In this document: piece by piece, positions 48,130 through 57,882 of the stretch
Layout of the letters: every line of letters starts with the position of its first letter
How positions within the stretch are numbered: position 1 is the stretch's first letter
From: Saprospiraceae bacterium
GTDB lineage: Bacteria; Bacteroidota; Bacteroidia; Chitinophagales; Saprospiraceae
DNA: 64,000 bases
NCBI GenBank assembly: GCA_016710585.1
Contig: JADJVN010000006.1
Location: 62,001-126,000 of the forward strand
Direction: 5' to 3'
Made by a program: the position numbers and the translations under genes
Notes under the pieces: model-generated
Told to the model about the DNA's origin: nothing
Seen by the model: the letters and a program-made list of their open reading frames with translations, nothing else
The model's database searches: none

Positions 48130-50226
48130 ATGTGCATTAAACTCAACAAAGCCACTAGGCTTTATTTGTGTATATTTACTATTATTATCTTTTCATTTAA
48201 TCATGGAAGTGCCCTAGCAACGCTTGGAGATCAAGTATGGGAAGATCAAAATGCCAATGGTATATTCGATAAATTCGAGCCCGGTATTAATGGAGTTCAA
48301 ATTAAACTATATTATGACACAGACAAAAATGGTGTGCCAGATGGCGCTGCAATTGCGACCACTCAAACAAGTTTTGGAACTACTGGAAATGGGTATTACT
48401 ATTTTAAAAATCTCTCACCTGGATTTTATCTTATTCAATTCATCCTTCCTTCAAATTATTTTTTCTCGCCATACAAAGTGCCTAATACCATTCCTACTTT
48501 TGACTCCGACGCCAATCCAAACACAGGCTATACTCAAACAATTGAAGTAATTGGAAATGAATACAATACTGAAATCGATGCTGGAATATTTAAAAAAACA
48601 ACAGTTGGTGATCTGATATGGCTGGATTCTAATAAAAACGGAGTCCAAGATATTAATGAACAAGGATTAAATAATATCACAGTAAAACTATATTCAAATA
48701 CCCAACAACTCATCGCTACGACGCTTTCTACAAATCATCCCACAAGCCATAATCCAGGCTATTTTCTCTTCCCTGAAGTAGCTCCAGGAAAATATTATAT
48801 AAAACTAGAATTCCCTTCTGGATTTGGGTATTACCCTACGATAGCCAATAATGGCAATGATGATACTGATAGTGATATCGACAATTCTCTTGGATTAAAT
48901 TGCTCCGCTATTTTTGAGGTGATCTATAAGACTCCTATTACAAATTTAGATTGTGGCGTATATTATAATCAATCAATAGGCAACAAATTATGGATTGACA
49001 AAAACAGAAACGGCATTCAAGACAATGATGAGTTTGGTCTAAATAATATTCAAATCAATTTATACAATAAATCTACCAATCAGTTGATTCAAACACAGCT
49101 AACGCAAAACAATGTCCAAGGTGTTCCTGGACATTTTTTGTTTGAAAATTTATTAGTTGGCAATTATTATTTAAAAGTAAATATTCCAAATTTCTATTAT
49201 ATCACCAAGGCTGATCAAGGCTCAGATCAATACGATTCAGATATTACCAATTATAATGGATTAAATAGCACAAATGATATTATATTAAATGCAAATTCAA
49301 ATATTTATACAATAGGATTAGGTTTATTTAATGCCTATCGATTGGGCAATTATGTATGGGATGATATTGGTTCCGGGAATTCATATATGAATGGAATTCA
49401 AGACTCGAATGAGAATCCAGTGGCTAATGTATTGGTATATCTCTATGATACTAGTAATATATTGATCGACTCCCAATACACTAATAATTTAGGCAGATTT
49501 GAATTTTTAGTTGATGCAGGTCATTATTATTTAAAATTTCAAGCTCCAACAGATAAAACTTTTACATTTCCAAACAAAGCTAGTGAAAATCTAGATAGTG
49601 ACGTCACTGGAACATTTGGATTTGGCACCACATCAGATTTGAATATTACCTCAAATTCTGATCAACCTGATATCGATGCAGGGCTAGCCCCAGCAGAAGT
49701 TCTTGCGATAAATAACTTACAATTTTGGTCGACAAAAATTGACAATAATTACATTATACATTGGGCATTGGACAATCCAGAAGATGTCTATAAAATAATA
49801 CTAGAAAGAAATAACACCAATCAATTTTCAGAAATATTTACGACTGAAAATATTCAATCACTTTTCACTTATAAAATAGAAAGTATAATTAGTCACACTG
49901 AATACTATCGTCTAAAAATTATTGAAAAAAATGGGCATATCACTTATAGCAAAATACTCATCATAAAACCTCAATCCGATTTAAAAATTTTCCAAGCATA
50001 TTTTACCATGAATAAACTAATTATCGAATCTAAGAAAACTCAAGAGAATGATCTCACTATAACTATTCAAAATAGTGATGGGCGATTGATCTCAACTAAA
50101 CAAGTATCCAGAATTCACTCAGCATCTCCTGTTTTTGAGCTTGATGCTAATGATATCCCTTCTGGAGCCTATATTATCAAAATAATGGATGGCAATAAAG
50201 AAAATTCAATCAAATTAGTGAAATAG
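48130..50226 (+). CDS. secreted SdrD-B repeat protein with T9SS-type C-terminal domain
   Basis: A 698-residue exported protein. The signal sequence is residues ~8-30, ending near GSALA. Four SdrD-B (Cna-B-like) modules follow, each opening with a calcium-site-like pattern: GDQVWEDQNANGIFD, GDLIWLDSNKNGVQD, GNKLWIDKNRNGIQD and GNYVWDDIGSG...NGIQD, at about residues 33, 158, 282 and 403. Residues ~525-610 look like a fibronectin-III-like domain. The last ~75 residues (with SDGRLISTKQ and IPSGAYIIKI) have the form of a type A T9SS sorting domain. It should be a cell-surface adhesin or structural protein. PorX, a T9SS regulator, is encoded 8 kb downstream. Confidence 0.85.
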   Translation: MCIKLNKATRLYLCIFTIIIFSFNHGSALATLGDQVWEDQNANGIFDKFEPGINGVQIKLYYDTDKNGVPDGAAIATTQTSFGTTGNGYYYFKNLSPGFYLIQFILPSNYFFSPYKVPNTIPTFDSDANPNTGYTQTIEVIGNEYNTEIDAGIFKKTTVGDLIWLDSNKNGVQDINEQGLNNITVKLYSNTQQLIATTLSTNHPTSHNPGYFLFPEVAPGKYYIKLEFPSGFGYYPTIANNGNDDTDSDIDNSLGLNCSAIFEVIYKTPITNLDCGVYYNQSIGNKLWIDKNRNGIQDNDEFGLNNIQINLYNKSTNQLIQTQLTQNNVQGVPGHFLFENLLVGNYYLKVNIPNFYYITKADQGSDQYDSDITNYNGLNSTNDIILNANSNIYTIGLGLFNAYRLGNYVWDDIGSGNSYMNGIQDSNENPVANVLVYLYDTSNILIDSQYTNNLGRFEFLVDAGHYYLKFQAPTDKTFTFPNKASENLDSDVTGTFGFGTTSDLNITSNSDQPDIDAGLAPAEVLAINNLQFWSTKIDNNYIIHWALDNPEDVYKIILERNNTNQFSEIFTTENIQSLFTYKIESIISHTEYYRLKIIEKNGHITYSKILIIKPQSDLKIFQAYFTMNKLIIESKKTQENDLTITIQNSDGRLISTKQVSRIHSASPVFELDANDIPSGAYIIKIMDGNKENSIKLVK

Positions 50227-50246
50227 TAATAGAAATGTATTTCTTC

Positions 50247-50573
50247 TTAAACTGAAAAACTTTCACCGCAACCGCAGGTCCTAGATGCGTTTGGATTTTG
50301 AAAATAAAAACCCTTACCATCAAGACCTGCTGAGAACTCTAATGTAGAGTCAAATAAATAGAGAAAAGATTTCAGGTCTGTTACGATTTTCAAATCATTG
50401 GATTCGAAGACCTGATCATTTGGAAGTGGCGTATCGTCAAACTCGATATTATAACTCAATCCACTACAACCTCCACTTGTTACAGTTGCACGAATAAAAT
50501 GGGAAGAATCCAAGTGAGCGTCTTCCAGCAACTTCATAATTTTTTCTTTTGCAGAATCTGCTATATAAATCAT
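50247..50573 (-). CDS. iscA: HesB/IscA-family iron-sulfur assembly protein
   Basis: A 108-residue A-type carrier. The three conserved cysteines are in SGGCSGLSY and in CGCGESF near the end, and KGFYFQNPNA precedes the latter. It is the third gene of an iscS-iscU-iscA unit, 13 bases after iscU. SufA and ErpA are the same family, so the name follows from the neighbours. Confidence 0.9.
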   Translation of the reverse strand: MIYIADSAKEKIMKLLEDAHLDSSHFIRATVTSGGCSGLSYNIEFDDTPLPNDQVFESNDLKIVTDLKSFLYLFDSTLEFSAGLDGKGFYFQNPNASRTCGCGESFSV

Positions 50574-50586
50574 CTATCGAACAATA

Positions 50587-50976
50587 TTATGACAAGTGAT
50601 TTTTTTCTTTGTAATCCTTAATTGCACTTTTTATTGCATCTTCAGCCAGTACACTGCAATGAATTTTAACTGGTGGTAATGCCAATTCCTCCACGATATC
50701 CATGTTGTCTATTTTTAATGCATCATCGATGGACTTCCCTTTAAGCCATTCAGTTGCCAATGATGAAGAAGCAATAGCTGATCCACAACCAAATGTCTTA
50801 AACTTAGCGTCTTCAATTTGTTGTGTTTGTGGATTTACTTTAATTTGCAATCTCATAACATCACCACACTCTGGTGCGCCTACTAAGCCAGTACCGACTG
50901 AGGCATCATTTTTATCTAAAGTCCCTACATTTTTTGGATTCTTAAAATGATCCAATACTTTTTCAGAATAAGCCAT
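50587..50976 (-). CDS. iscU: iron-sulfur cluster scaffold IscU
   Basis: A 129-residue scaffold on which 2Fe-2S clusters are built. Ligand cysteines are visible at residues 37 (ECGDVM, with Asp39), 64 (FGCGSAIASSS) and 107 (HCSVLAED). The LPPVK motif recognised by the HscA chaperone is at ~100-104. It lies 18 bases behind iscS. Confidence 0.95.
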   Translation of the reverse strand: MAYSEKVLDHFKNPKNVGTLDKNDASVGTGLVGAPECGDVMRLQIKVNPQTQQIEDAKFKTFGCGSAIASSSLATEWLKGKSIDDALKIDNMDIVEELALPPVKIHCSVLAEDAIKSAIKDYKEKNHLS

Positions 50977-50994
50977 TTTCTTAAATTTTATATA

Positions 50995-52218
50995 TTAATG
51001 TGCTTCCCACACAATTGAATTCAAATCGATTCCTTCCTTATACATCTCCCATATTGGAGATAAATCCCTCATGTGATTAACTCCTTCAGAAATTGCTTTT
51101 ATTGCAAAATCAACATCTTCTTCGGTAGTGAATCTTCCTAAACTAAACCTCAGAGAGGAATGAGCCAAATCATCACCCAATCCCAATGCTACCAATACAT
51201 AAGAAGGTTCTAATGAAGCTGATGTGCAAGCCGAACCAGAAGATAAGGCAATATTTTGATTGAATGTCATCATTAGTCCTTCTCCTTCTACATGCTTGAA
51301 TGAAAGATTGGTCACGTGTGGCATCCTGTGAGATTTTGCACCATTGAGATATACTTCTTCAAGTGTAGACATAAATCCTAGTTCGAGTTTATCTCTTAAT
51401 TTGCTCAATCTTAATGCTTCATCTGCCATTTCAACTTTAGCAATAGCTGCTGCTTTACCAAAACCAACAATACCAGGTACATTTAAAGTTCCCGATCTCA
51501 TGCCTCTTTCATGTCCTCCTCCATCCATTTGAGCTGTCACTTTGACTCTTGGGTCTTTACGACTTACGTATAAGGCGCCTACTCCTTTTGGTCCATACAT
51601 CTTATGAGCTGAGAATGCCATCAAGTGAACACCATTTTCTCTAGGATTCACAGGGATTTTACCCACTGCTTGGGTCGCATCACTCATAAAAAGTACGCCA
51701 TGTTTAGCACATATAGCTCCTATTTCTTTCATGGGCTGAATAACCCCAGTCTCATTGTTTGCCCACATAATAGACACTAAAATAGTGCTTGGCTTGATTG
51801 CAGCTTCCAACTCATCAAGATTAATCAATCCCTCGCTATCTACTTGAAGATAAGTGATTTCTGCACCTTGTTTTTCCAACCTTTTACATGAATCCAAAAC
51901 CGCTTTATGTTCAGTGGTAACTGTGATGATATGATTACCTTTTCGTGAATACATTTCAAACACTCCCTTTAATGCTAGATTATCTGATTCTGTAGCGCCT
52001 GAGGTAAAAATGATTTCTTTTTCATCTGCATATATCAAATCTGCAATTTGTTGTCTCGCGAGATCGACTGCACCTTCAGCCTCCCAACCAAAGGGATGGC
52101 TTCTACTTGCTGCATTACCTGGATGTTCATAAAAATAAGGTAACATTGCTTCAACTACCCTTGGATCACAAGGTGTGGTTGCATTATTGTCTAAGTAAAC
52201 TTTTTTTATTTCTGCCAT
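50995..52218 (-). CDS. iscS: cysteine desulfurase IscS
   Basis: A 407-residue PLP enzyme that takes sulfur from cysteine. VYLDNNATTPCDPRV opens the protein, EIIFTSGATESDNLALKG and HKAVLDSC follow, and the PLP lysine is in FSAHKMYGPKGVGALYV. The catalytic Cys loop is SSGSACTSASLEPSYVL. The length and loop are those of group I (IscS/NifS) enzymes, not SufS. It is the first gene of the isc unit; hscAB and fdx are not here. A 296-base AT-rich divergent gap precedes it. Confidence 0.95.
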   Translation of the reverse strand: MAEIKKVYLDNNATTPCDPRVVEAMLPYFYEHPGNAASRSHPFGWEAEGAVDLARQQIADLIYADEKEIIFTSGATESDNLALKGVFEMYSRKGNHIITVTTEHKAVLDSCKRLEKQGAEITYLQVDSEGLINLDELEAAIKPSTILVSIMWANNETGVIQPMKEIGAICAKHGVLFMSDATQAVGKIPVNPRENGVHLMAFSAHKMYGPKGVGALYVSRKDPRVKVTAQMDGGGHERGMRSGTLNVPGIVGFGKAAAIAKVEMADEALRLSKLRDKLELGFMSTLEEVYLNGAKSHRMPHVTNLSFKHVEGEGLMMTFNQNIALSSGSACTSASLEPSYVLVALGLGDDLAHSSLRFSLGRFTTEEDVDFAIKAISEGVNHMRDLSPIWEMYKEGIDLNSIVWEAH

Positions 52219-52445
52219 AAATACTGTGCTAACCCTTAAAACACAATCAATACTAATAAGTTCAATTGAAAAATGGCTTCACTCAGCTAATAATATTGAA
52301 TTCCTGAATAATTCAAACTTTCAATTCAATAGACAAAACATAGATTTTTAATGGCATTTTTTTAAAAAATTAATTGTACTAATATTTATAAAAACAATCA
52401 AAAAAATAATCAAATTGCGTTAATTTCAATTTTTAAACAAAATAA

Positions 52446-52479
52446 TTGGCTCAAAAAACAGGATTATATATTATATTTG
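52446..52479 (+). promoter_or_regulatory. promoter of the MeaB-like gene
   Basis: TATATTTG (52472-52479) matches the Bacteroidota -7 box, with TTG at 52446-52448 as a possible -33 element. The TTG start codon follows 36 bases later. Nothing else was recognised in the 52219-52514 gap. Confidence 0.45.
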
Positions 52480-52514
52480 TGTCTGAATAGTAAGATTTTA
52501 CATATTAATAAAAA

Positions 52515-53507
52515 TTGCAACATTTAACTTCTATCGATCAAGAATTTGACAGACTTCAATCTGGAGATAGAATCGCTTTATCCCAATTAATAACAAAATC
52601 TGAAAGCACTAAAACTGCAGACCAAGCATTTATTGACTGCATTATTTTCAAAGGCAAGGACAGGCAAAAATTAACTAGAAGAATAGGTATTACTGGTGCT
52701 CCAGGAGTCGGAAAAAGTACTTTAATTGAAAAAATTGGATCAAATATCTCGAGTCTTGGAAGAAAATTAGCGATTCTGGCAGTAGATCCTAGCAGTTCTG
52801 TTACTAAAGGAAGTATTCTAGGCGACAAGACCAGGATGAACGAAATTTCAAAATTATCTAATGTTTATATCAGACCTTCTCCTTCAAAAAATTTCTTAGG
52901 CGGTATTGCAGAAAATACAAGGAAAGCTATTCAACTGTGTGAAATTGCTGGATATGATGATATCATTGTCGAGACAGTGGGAATTGGTCAATCTGAACAT
53001 GATGTCAGTCAAGTGGTAGACATGACTATTTGGGTCGGAATAGCTGGAGCGGGTGATGAACTACAAGCCGTAAAACGAGGTATAATGGAATGGGCAGATT
53101 TATTTGTAATCAATAAAGTTGAAGAAATGAGTCTAGATGCTGCCCATTTGGCAAAAGCCCAATTACTTTCTTCTATTAAGTATTTACCTAAAGCTAAATC
53201 TGGTTCTACCTTGGATGTTATTCTAATTTCTGCAATTGAAAACAAAGGAATAGACGTCCTAATGGATAAAATTTATGATTATTTTAATATAAACAGTGAC
53301 AACAATTCGCTCACTATGAAACGTTTAGATCAGGCAAATGATTATTTTGTTCTCCTCTGGCGGAAAGAAATTGCAGATAATTTGTTACTAATTGACGATT
53401 TTCGCATCAAATTTGAAACAATCTCCAGTTTGATAGCAAAACACGAAGTGTCTGTTGAAAAGGGCGTAGATGAAATGAATAAATATATTTTGAATAAGTG
53501 TAGGTAA
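52515..53507 (+). CDS. MeaB/ArgK-family G3E GTPase
   Basis: A 330-residue GTPase that protects or loads methylmalonyl-CoA mutase. It has the P-loop GITGAPGVGKSTLIEKIG, AVDPSSSVTKGSILGDKTRM, IVETVGIGQSE as switch region and FVINKVEE as the base-recognition motif. The start is TTG 52515: a stop codon lies two codons upstream and the next in-frame ATG is beyond the P-loop. The mutase itself is not in the window. The M23 peptidase gene starts 8 bases downstream. Confidence 0.9.
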   Translation: MQHLTSIDQEFDRLQSGDRIALSQLITKSESTKTADQAFIDCIIFKGKDRQKLTRRIGITGAPGVGKSTLIEKIGSNISSLGRKLAILAVDPSSSVTKGSILGDKTRMNEISKLSNVYIRPSPSKNFLGGIAENTRKAIQLCEIAGYDDIIVETVGIGQSEHDVSQVVDMTIWVGIAGAGDELQAVKRGIMEWADLFVINKVEEMSLDAAHLAKAQLLSSIKYLPKAKSGSTLDVILISAIENKGIDVLMDKIYDYFNINSDNNSLTMKRLDQANDYFVLLWRKEIADNLLLIDDFRIKFETISSLIAKHEVSVEKGVDEMNKYILNKCR

Positions 53508-53514
53508 AATTAGA

Positions 53515-55245
53515 ATGAGAAAAATATTGTGGGTATTAATTTTAAGCAGCTTGGCCTTTGGATTCAAAAATCCAGATGTTTGTGATGAAGCTGTGCTTGG
53601 GCCTAGTCCAATAGTATTGGTTTCTCCTGTGAAGTCAAAAATATCAGTCACTGGTTCTTTTGGTGAGTTGCGCAATAATCATTTCCATGCAGGAATTGAT
53701 TTTAGGTCAATGACAGGGGTTGGAGGCGACGATATCTTATCAGCTGCTGATGGTTTTGTAAGTAAGATCGTGATTGATGATGATGATTACGGTAAAAGCA
53801 TGTATATCGAGCATGCTTCTGGTTATACTACCCATTATGCACATTTAAATCATTTTAGACCAGATATTGAAGCAAGAGTAAAAACTGAGCAATATAGACA
53901 GCAATCATTCAAAATTGAACTCAATTTAAATCCTTCAGATTTTCCTGTTAAAGCGGGAGAGCAGGTCGCTTTTATGGGAAATACTGGTTCAAGTAAAGGT
54001 GCACATCTTCATTTTGAATTGCGAAATACCAATACTGATGAAGTCTATGACCCAAATGATTTTGGCATTCCAGTGGAAGATAATATTGCTCCGATATTGA
54101 GAAAAATTAAAATTTATGGTTTTGACCATCAAGGTCTTAGTGTCTCTGAATCTATTTTTCCAAAATCTAGATTAGAAAAAACTTATAATATAATTAATAT
54201 CCAAGGTGATATGATGGGTATTGGCGTTGACGCATTGGATCGAAGTAATAATTCCTGGAATTGGCTTGGCATTCGATTTATTAAACTCTTTGTAGATGGT
54301 GCGTTGATGTATTATTTTGATTCTGACAAATGGAATCTTGAAGATACCAAATTTATAAATGCTCATATAGACTATAATTCAAAATTAAAAGCACAAGGTT
54401 CATTCCATCGTTGCTTTCTCTTAAGTGGCAATAAGCTTCCATTGTATAAAATCCTACAAAACGATGGCTTATTTTATCTAAATGACGGTGTAGAACATCG
54501 AGTGCAAGTATTAGTTGGAGATGCCCATGAAAATGTATCTGAAATTGCCTTCAGTGTAAAAAAATCAGAGTCAACAAATCAATTTCAAAAAACAGTTGAT
54601 CCAAATTTAAATTATGTCACACATACAGCACCTTTATCTATTGAACTTGAGGATGCGCGGATGAATTTCGAGCCCAATTCATTTTACAAAAACATAAGCT
54701 TTGAGACAAAACGAGAAATTAATTCTAGTAGCAATGCCTATTCCAATTGGTTTGGGTTTACACCTACGAATGAGCCAATACATAAATACTACACGATTGC
54801 ATTAAAACCCAATCGTGAGATCCCTTCAGAGTCCAAGGAAAAGTGCTTTATAGCATTTCGTAGAGGAAATTCATACATTTCTACAGGTGGAAGATGGGAA
54901 GGCGACTTTTTAGTTTCAGAATATAAACAACTGGGCAGCTTTTCGATTATTGTAGACGATATAGCACCAATGATAACGCCAATAAATTTTAACGCAAATA
55001 GACTGAATAAAAAATTTATTAAATTTAAAATTCAAGATAATGTTCCTGCATTGGGGAAAGCCAAAGAACTACAATACAATGCATACATTGATGGTCAATG
55101 GATATTAATGGAACACGATGAAAAAACACATTGTATCAGACATGACTTTGAAGATTGGCTTTCTGAAGGGAAGCATGAATTATTAATACAAGTTACTGAT
55201 GATAGAGGAAATACAAGGGAGTATAAAAATAATTTTTTAAAATAA
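53515..55245 (+). CDS. M23-family peptidoglycan endopeptidase
   Basis: A 576-residue exported protein with a short signal (MRKILWVLILSSLAFGF). The LytM-type zinc peptidase lies at residues ~45-180, with His58 and Asp62 in HFHAGIDFRS, HYAHL at ~107-111 and HLHFEL at 164-169. The remaining ~400 residues form beta-rich domains of unknown role that are common in Bacteroidota homologues. It cleaves peptide cross-links in the cell wall. The Bcp gene starts one base after its stop. Confidence 0.9.
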   Translation: MRKILWVLILSSLAFGFKNPDVCDEAVLGPSPIVLVSPVKSKISVTGSFGELRNNHFHAGIDFRSMTGVGGDDILSAADGFVSKIVIDDDDYGKSMYIEHASGYTTHYAHLNHFRPDIEARVKTEQYRQQSFKIELNLNPSDFPVKAGEQVAFMGNTGSSKGAHLHFELRNTNTDEVYDPNDFGIPVEDNIAPILRKIKIYGFDHQGLSVSESIFPKSRLEKTYNIINIQGDMMGIGVDALDRSNNSWNWLGIRFIKLFVDGALMYYFDSDKWNLEDTKFINAHIDYNSKLKAQGSFHRCFLLSGNKLPLYKILQNDGLFYLNDGVEHRVQVLVGDAHENVSEIAFSVKKSESTNQFQKTVDPNLNYVTHTAPLSIELEDARMNFEPNSFYKNISFETKREINSSSNAYSNWFGFTPTNEPIHKYYTIALKPNREIPSESKEKCFIAFRRGNSYISTGGRWEGDFLVSEYKQLGSFSIIVDDIAPMITPINFNANRLNKKFIKFKIQDNVPALGKAKELQYNAYIDGQWILMEHDEKTHCIRHDFEDWLSEGKHELLIQVTDDRGNTREYKNNFLK

Positions 55246-55246
55246 A

Positions 55247-55735
55247 ATGGCAATAGAAGATTATAAACCTAAATTTAAATTAAAAAAAGGAGATTCCGCT
55301 CCTAATTTCTTGGCCATCAACCAAAATGGAGATAAAATAGAGTTAAAAAAAATAAAATCGAAATGGACTATTTTATTTTTCTATCCACAGGATTCCACAC
55401 CTACTTGCACCAAGGAGGCTTGCAACTTACGAGATCATTATGAAGATTTAAAATCACTAGATTGCTCTATCTTTGGTATAAGTCAAGACTCTGAATCATC
55501 GCATCAAAAATTTATTTCAAAGAATAAGCTACCCTACGATTTGCTCGTAGATAGTGACAATGCCATTGCTATTAGTTATGATGTCTACAGCAAGAAAAAA
55601 TTTATGGGCATTGTATATACAGGAATACATCGCACGACTTATATTTTAGATAAGAATAAAAAAGTTCACCATATTATTTATCCTGTCGTAAGTGCAGTTC
55701 ATCATCAGCAAATAATAGATCTTATAGCTGATTAA
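55247..55735 (+). CDS. bcp: thioredoxin-dependent peroxiredoxin (Bcp/PrxQ)
   Basis: A 162-residue peroxiredoxin. The peroxidatic Cys54 is in FYPQDSTPTCTKEACNLRD and the resolving Cys59 lies five residues on, the PrxQ pattern. GDSAPNF and the C-terminal GIHRTTYILDK complete the fold. It reduces peroxides with thioredoxin. It is probably co-transcribed with the peptidase gene, one base upstream. It ends 10 bases from a convergent gene. Confidence 0.93.
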   Translation: MAIEDYKPKFKLKKGDSAPNFLAINQNGDKIELKKIKSKWTILFFYPQDSTPTCTKEACNLRDHYEDLKSLDCSIFGISQDSESSHQKFISKNKLPYDLLVDSDNAIAISYDVYSKKKFMGIVYTGIHRTTYILDKNKKVHHIIYPVVSAVHHQQIIDLIAD

Positions 55736-55745
55736 TTTAAGCTAT

Positions 55746-56939
55746 TTATTTTAATAAATAAAAACTTCCAGATTTAAAATAATCATTATTCTTGCAAGTA
55801 TAAGCTATTTTATAAAAATATGTTCCCGGCGTCAATTTACTGCCTTTCCATGTTCCATCCCAAGTACTACTGCTCTCTTTAAATGATGTAATGAGCCCGC
55901 CATTTCTATCAAAAATGTCAAAATAATCCAAGGAAGAGATAAGGTAATAATTGCTAATTCCAAAAGTCTCATTCAATCCATCGTTATTGGGTGTGAATGC
56001 AGTAGGAAGCTGCAATTTCTCACATTCCAACTTTTCTTTATCGACCACCCTAACCAACACACTATCTATAATAATACATCCATTATCATTGAATTTTGCA
56101 ATATAATTGGTTGTAATTGTAGGCATCGCCTGTGTGATTAATGAGTTTGGTGAACTAAGAGAATTTGTTGGGGACCATTGCACATTTATTGGACAATTGC
56201 TTGTAGCCACTAAATTCAAATTCTGCCCTAAAAAGATTAAAGTATCATTAGTTAAAATGTCTTGTTGAGGAGAATAATATTTTAATATCTCATTGCTCAA
56301 TATCGTATGATCTGCGATGATGACATTGTCTAATAACCCAGAGTATTTTTGAAAATTTTGAAAACTGCAATTTGAGCCATTAAATTGCAATGCTTGTTTA
56401 TTATTCACTTGAATGAGAAAACTAGTATTCAGCTCTTGAATCAATTCACCATTCTCATATAATCTATATTCTCCCAAATTTTTTGTTACAAAAATTTGTT
56501 GCCAACAAGATTTTAATTTTAGCTTAGACCTCAAGCTGACCTCTTTATCAAATCCTTGTCTGATATTCACATTTAAACTTGAATCAACACTGCGATAAAC
56601 TATAGTGAATGAAGTATCAGAATTACAACTACTTTGCTTTGAAAAAAGATCAATAATTCCTGAGACATTGCCTAATCGTACAGCAAATCCCAAAGACCAA
56701 TCATTCTTAAAAATACTATCATAAGCAATAGGCCATGTCAATACTTGTCCTGAGCAATTCAAAGCTTCTCCTTCGATTCCGCATCCACAAATTGCTGGAT
56801 TTGAATTAGAAACATCCCCAGCATTGGAATTATTTTCCTGCAAGAAACAAGAATCAAAATTATATATAAAAACCCGTTTTGCTTGACCTGACAAGGACGT
56901 AGAAATAAAAAGTACGAAAATGCTAATCTTCCACCACAT
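55746..56939 (-). CDS. LamG-like surface protein with gliding-motility-type C-terminal domain
   Basis: A 397-residue exported protein (signal WWKISIFVLFISTSLSGQA). Residues ~60-215 look like a concanavalin/LamG-type beta-sandwich (WSLGFAVRLGNVSGIIDLF, WQQIFVTKNLGEYRLYENG). A short Ig-like segment with NLVATSNCPINVQWSP follows. The final ~85 residues have the gliding-motility-associated (CHU_C, T9SS type B) form: LPTAFTPNNDGLNETFG, FDIFDRNGG, WDGTWKGSKLTPGTYFYKI. It should be secreted by the type IX system. A -7 box lies so close to the ATG that the mRNA may be leaderless. Confidence 0.85.
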   Translation of the reverse strand: MWWKISIFVLFISTSLSGQAKRVFIYNFDSCFLQENNSNAGDVSNSNPAICGCGIEGEALNCSGQVLTWPIAYDSIFKNDWSLGFAVRLGNVSGIIDLFSKQSSCNSDTSFTIVYRSVDSSLNVNIRQGFDKEVSLRSKLKLKSCWQQIFVTKNLGEYRLYENGELIQELNTSFLIQVNNKQALQFNGSNCSFQNFQKYSGLLDNVIIADHTILSNEILKYYSPQQDILTNDTLIFLGQNLNLVATSNCPINVQWSPTNSLSSPNSLITQAMPTITTNYIAKFNDNGCIIIDSVLVRVVDKEKLECEKLQLPTAFTPNNDGLNETFGISNYYLISSLDYFDIFDRNGGLITSFKESSSTWDGTWKGSKLTPGTYFYKIAYTCKNNDYFKSGSFYLLK

Positions 56940-56946
56940 AGAGTCA

Positions 56947-56954
56947 CAAAGATA
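56947..56954 (-). promoter_or_regulatory. -7 box almost touching the start of the LamG-like gene
   Basis: On the minus strand TATCTTTG (56954-56947) stands 7 bases before the ATG at 56939, with a TTG about 18-20 bases further up. The transcription start would fall within about three bases of the start codon. Confidence 0.5.
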
Positions 56955-57001
56955 TAAAAAAATTTATAATGGCAATCGGCTTACAATTGAGATAAATACT
57001 A

Positions 57002-57026
57002 TTATGAACTAAACTTTAGTTCATAA
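57002..57026. promoter_or_regulatory. 25-bp perfect palindrome in the divergent gap before tatC
   Basis: The arms TTATGAACTAAA (57002-57013) and TTTAGTTCATAA (57015-57026) are perfect inverted repeats around one C. The site lies 63 bases behind the divergent LamG-like start and 44 bases before tatC. Its symmetry suggests a dimeric repressor site. No T run follows, so it is not a terminator. Confidence 0.5.
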
Positions 57027-57069
57027 ATTGAGTTTAATTTAGTTAATTAGATAAAAGCCTTGATTAAAT

Positions 57070-57873
57070 ATGTCTATTTTTGGTAACAAGCGAAATTCTG
57101 CAAAGCATGATGAAGCCGAAATGAGTTTTTTGGATCATTTTGATGTTTTGAGAAAACACCTCTTTCGTGTCGCCTTAATAGTTTGTATATTTACAATAAT
57201 TGTATTCACTCAAAAGTCATTCGTATTTGATACCATTATTTTTGGGCCACTGAATAAAGACTTTGTCACTTATCGGTTTTTCTGTGGGCTATCAGAAATT
57301 ACTTGTTTTGATCCAGGCCAAATTAGGCCTATTACTAGAGAGCTATCAGAGCAACTTACTGTACATTTAAAGATTAGTTTTTTCATTGCACTTATTCTTG
57401 CTTTCCCATTTATTTTAAATGAGATATGGAAATTCATCAAACCTGGCTTATACGATAAAGAGATCAAAGCTACAAAAGGTATGATTATTTCTACAACACT
57501 TCTTTTTTACTTTGGGTCCTTATTTGGCTACTTTATTATTGCTCCTTTGTCTATATGTTTTCTTGCTTCCTATAATGTAAGTGATCGAGTTGAAAATACA
57601 GCAACCCTGACTTCATTGGTCGATTCCATGACAATGTATTCATTGAGTACAGGTCTTGTTTTTGAACTGCCAATATTGGTGTATTTTTTATCCAAACTTG
57701 GTATTATGGGACCTGAATTTATGAGGACTTATAGAAGGCATGCCATCGTTGTCATTGCAATTATTGCAGCATTGATTACACCACCAGATGTGACTTCAAT
57801 GATGCTAGTCATGTTTCCATTATTAGGCTTATATGAAGCAAGTATTTTTATTGCAAAAAGACATTATAAATAA
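57070..57873 (+). CDS. tatC: twin-arginine translocase subunit TatC
   Basis: A 267-residue protein with six membrane helices. The N-terminal MSFLDHFDVLRKHLFRVAL corresponds to the signal-recognition region. FPFILNEIWKFIKPGLYDKE is the first periplasmic/cytoplasmic loop with the conserved F-x-x-x-E, and ITPPDVTSMMLVMFPLLGLYEASI ends the family domain. It forms the receptor for folded proteins with RR signals. tatA/B are not adjacent. A small membrane protein gene follows 9 bases downstream. Confidence 0.93.
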   Translation: MSIFGNKRNSAKHDEAEMSFLDHFDVLRKHLFRVALIVCIFTIIVFTQKSFVFDTIIFGPLNKDFVTYRFFCGLSEITCFDPGQIRPITRELSEQLTVHLKISFFIALILAFPFILNEIWKFIKPGLYDKEIKATKGMIISTTLLFYFGSLFGYFIIAPLSICFLASYNVSDRVENTATLTSLVDSMTMYSLSTGLVFELPILVYFLSKLGIMGPEFMRTYRRHAIVVIAIIAALITPPDVTSMMLVMFPLLGLYEASIFIAKRHYK

Positions 57874-57882
57874 AACTTCACG

